A stretch of 64,000 nucleotides of DNA from Streptomyces albospinus (GTDB lineage: Bacteria; Actinomycetota; Actinomycetes; Streptomycetales; Streptomycetaceae). Shown here in pieces: positions 62,369 to 64,000 of this stretch. Made by a program: the position numbers and the translations under genes. The DNA is taken from assembly GCF_014648695.1 (NCBI RefSeq), contig NZ_BMRP01000004.1:100553-164552 (forward strand), in the 5' to 3' direction. Numbering within the stretch: position 1 is the first letter of the stretch; each line of letters opens with the position of its first letter. The notes under the pieces are model-generated. The model worked only from the letters and a program-made list of their open reading frames with translations, did not search any database and had not been told where the DNA came from.

Positions 62369-62830
62369 ATGGAAGAGCGCAAGCACGTGGACTCGCCGCA
62401 CGCCGCCCGGGACGTCACCGAGCACGTGGGGTACCGACTCAAACGCGCCGCCGCGGCGCTGCGCGGCGCCATGGACAGGGCGCTGCGCGAACACGGCCTG
62501 ACGGTGCCGCAGTACGCCTGCCTCGAACTCCTCGACGAGCGGCCCGGCCTGTCCAACGCCGAGCTGGCCCGCGGCGCGTTCGTCACCCGGCAGTCCATGA
62601 ACGTCGTCCTCCGCGGCCTCCAGGACGCCGGGCTGATCTCCCGGCCGGCCACCACCGACCACGGCCGGGCCCTGCCGGCGCACCTCACCGCGGAGGGCCG
62701 CAGCCGTCTCGACGCGGCCCGGTCCGCGGTCTACGCCATCGAGCGGCGGATGGTCGAGGCGGTCCCGCAGCGGCGGCTGGCCGTGCTCCTCGCCGACCTC
62801 GACAGCATGGCGGGGGCCCTGGGCGGGTGA
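62369..62830 (+). CDS. MarR-family regulator
   Basis: The product has 153 residues: VGYRLKRAAAALRGAMDRAL, LTVPQYACLELLDERPGLSNAELARGAFVTRQSMNVVLRGLQDAGLISR with the winged helix, and the C-terminal dimer helix. ATG 62369 directly follows its presumed operator, so no leader with a normal ribosome binding site exists; initiation may be leaderless. It probably controls itself and the VOC gene. Confidence 0.88.
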   Translation: MEERKHVDSPHAARDVTEHVGYRLKRAAAALRGAMDRALREHGLTVPQYACLELLDERPGLSNAELARGAFVTRQSMNVVLRGLQDAGLISRPATTDHGRALPAHLTAEGRSRLDAARSAVYAIERRMVEAVPQRRLAVLLADLDSMAGALGG

Positions 62831-62851
62831 CCTGCCCAGGGCCCCGGTGCC

Positions 62852-63748
62852 TCAGGCGTCCGTCGCCGGGATCGCCGTCGCCGTCCCGCTGACGTGCGAC
62901 CGCGGGTCGCCGGCCCGCAGCTCGACGGTCAGCAGGCCGGGGCGGCCGAGGTCGTGCCCCTGATGGAGGGTCAGCGTCGCCGGGGCGGTGACCAGGCCCA
63001 GGGCGCGGGTGTACGCGCCGAAGGCCGCCGCCGCGGCGCCGGTGGCCGGGTCCTCCACGACACCGCCGACCGGGAACGGGGCGCGGACGTGGAAGACCGT
63101 GTCGCTCTCCCGCCAGACCAGTTGGAGGGTGGTGAGGTCCAGGCGGCGCATCAGGGCCGCCAGCCGGTCGAAGTCGTAGTCGAGCGCGGCGAGCCGGTCG
63201 CGGGTGGCGGCGCCGAGGACCAGATGGCGGGCCCCGGCGTAGGCGATGCGGGGCGGCAGCGCCGGGTCCAGGTCGGCGGCGGGCCAGTCCAGGGCGGCCA
63301 GGGCCTCGTCGAGGTCGGCCGGGGCGACCGGGTCGATGTGCGGTTCGACGCTGGTGAGGGTGGCCTGGAGGGCGTCGCCGTGCCGGGCCACGGTCACCGG
63401 GACCGGGCCCGCCTGCGTGGCGAAGACGAAGTCGCCGGGGCCGGTGCGCTCGGCGAGGGCGACCGCGGTGGCGACCGTCGCATGGCCGCAGAACGCGACC
63501 TCGGCGAGCGGGCTGAAGTACCGGATGGTGAAGGCCCGTCCGGGCTCGCCCAGCCCCTCGGGCGGGGCGGTCAGGAACGCGGTCTCCGAATAGCCGAGGC
63601 CGGCGGCGACGGCGAGCTGTGCGGCGTCGTCCAGCCCGGTGGCGTCCAGGACCACGCCGGCCGGGTTGCCGCCCTGGGGGTCGGTGGAGAACGCGGTGTA
63701 GCGGAGGATCTCGGGGGCGGTGTCCCCGGCGGGGGCGTCGTGTGTCAT
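62852..63748 (-). CDS. PhzF-family isomerase
   Basis: The product has 298 residues: RYTAFSTDPQGGNPAGVVLDA, then GYSETAFL with the catalytic Glu, FSPLAEVAFCGHATVATAVAL and VVEDPATGAAAAAFGAY. Phenazine PhzF isomerises dihydro-hydroxyanthranilate; most streptomycete members outside phenazine clusters have unknown substrates. No phenazine genes are here. ATG 63748 has GGAGG ten bases upstream. It follows the dehydrogenase stop by 53 bases and may share its transcript. Confidence 0.87.
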   Translation of the reverse strand: MTHDAPAGDTAPEILRYTAFSTDPQGGNPAGVVLDATGLDDAAQLAVAAGLGYSETAFLTAPPEGLGEPGRAFTIRYFSPLAEVAFCGHATVATAVALAERTGPGDFVFATQAGPVPVTVARHGDALQATLTSVEPHIDPVAPADLDEALAALDWPAADLDPALPPRIAYAGARHLVLGAATRDRLAALDYDFDRLAALMRRLDLTTLQLVWRESDTVFHVRAPFPVGGVVEDPATGAAAAAFGAYTRALGLVTAPATLTLHQGHDLGRPGLLTVELRAGDPRSHVSGTATAIPATDA

Positions 63749-63801
63749 GGCCGGGGAACCTCCCGCCGCCGCCCGGCTATTCCCGGGCGGCCCGGAGTGC
63801 G

Positions 63802-64000
63802 TCAACCCCGCCCGATGTACGGCATGTTCGTCGCCATCACCGTCGCGAACTGCACATTGGCCTCCAGCGGCAGTGCCGCCATGTGCACGACCGTCCGGGC
63901 CACATCGGCCGCGTCCATCACCGGCTCGACCTCCGTGCGGCCGTTCGCCTGGAGGATGCCGGTCTGCATCCGGCCGGTCATCTCGGTGGCCGCGTTGCCG
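63802..64000 (-). CDS. Short-chain dehydrogenase/reductase, C-terminal part (cut by window edge)
   Basis: The last 65 residues are visible: NAATEMTGRMQTG, VMDAADVARTVVHMAALPLEANVQFATVMATNMPYIGRG. This is the usual end of SDR proteins of the YdfG/clavaldehyde-dehydrogenase-like type. The catalytic part lies outside the window. Confidence 0.8.
   Translation of the reverse strand, partial: GNAATEMTGRMQTGILQANGRTEVEPVMDAADVARTVVHMAALPLEANVQFATVMATNMPYIGRG

Noticed and set aside
62852-63748. Phenazine biosynthesis cluster
   Set aside because: Only a PhzF-family protein is present; other phz genes are absent and the family is common outside phenazine clusters.

Overview
The window reads as the chromosome of a streptomycete or a close actinobacterial relative. 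GC is very high with GC-rich third codon positions, GTG starts are common, and purine-rich ribosome binding sites are easy to find. The gene families fit: an ABCG-type ABC exporter, an LmeA/DUF2993 lipid-binding protein, an RsbW-like kinase, an ECF sigma/anti-sigma pair, GlxA-type AraC regulators, a Ser/Thr kinase with an extracellular tail and an LAxTG sortase substrate. Rare TTA (bldA) codons occur in a few accessory genes. I saw no tRNA, rRNA, CRISPR array or replication origin.

Layout. 1-5.6 kb: the N-terminal part of a PLP-dependent decarboxylase, a secreted TIM-barrel-like protein and an lmeA-ABC exporter pair. 6-20 kb: a decayed region with remnants of IS5, IS701, IS1380 and ISL3 transposases and broken genes. 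Among them are a few intact islands: a secreted repeat protein, a zinc-ribbon protein, an acetyltransferase-infA pair, two peptidoglycan-cleaving enzymes and a two-gene ABC exporter. 20.2-22.9 kb: an AT-richer island with an unknown acidic protein and a 635-residue protein. The latter joins an aerolysin/ETX-MTX2-like pore-forming region to a six-bladed beta-propeller; I consider it the most interesting item here.

23.5-31.5 kb: nitronate monooxygenase with HxlR regulator, a Tat-exported DyP peroxidase divergent from a beta-helix lipoprotein, and a large sortase-anchored surface protein. 32-44 kb: divergent regulator/enzyme pairs (WYL/FAD monooxygenase, hybrid HTH/DUF4097), a Ser/Thr kinase, a beta-lactamase-fold hydrolase, an SRPBCC protein and a GlxA regulator coupled to a DJ-1 enzyme. 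44.8-47.8 kb: MarR regulator, UbiD-type decarboxylase and UbiX-type flavin prenyltransferase, with a strong candidate operator pair.

47.8-51.1 kb: a leftward unit with an RsbW-like kinase, two unknown proteins, tatA and tatC. 51.7-55.7 kb: an ECF sigma/anti-sigma pair opposite a cupredoxin-metallophosphoesterase-membrane protein operon. 56-64 kb: a second GlxA regulator, a DUF6010 membrane protein, a repeat-containing secreted protein, a secreted serine protease, a VOC protein divergent from a MarR regulator (shared operator), a PhzF enzyme and the end of a short-chain dehydrogenase.

A recurring theme is one-component regulation: many enzymes sit opposite or next to their own regulator, and several shared intergenic regions contain good palindromes. 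Secretion is a second theme, with Tat components, Tat substrates, lipoproteins and a sortase substrate all present.
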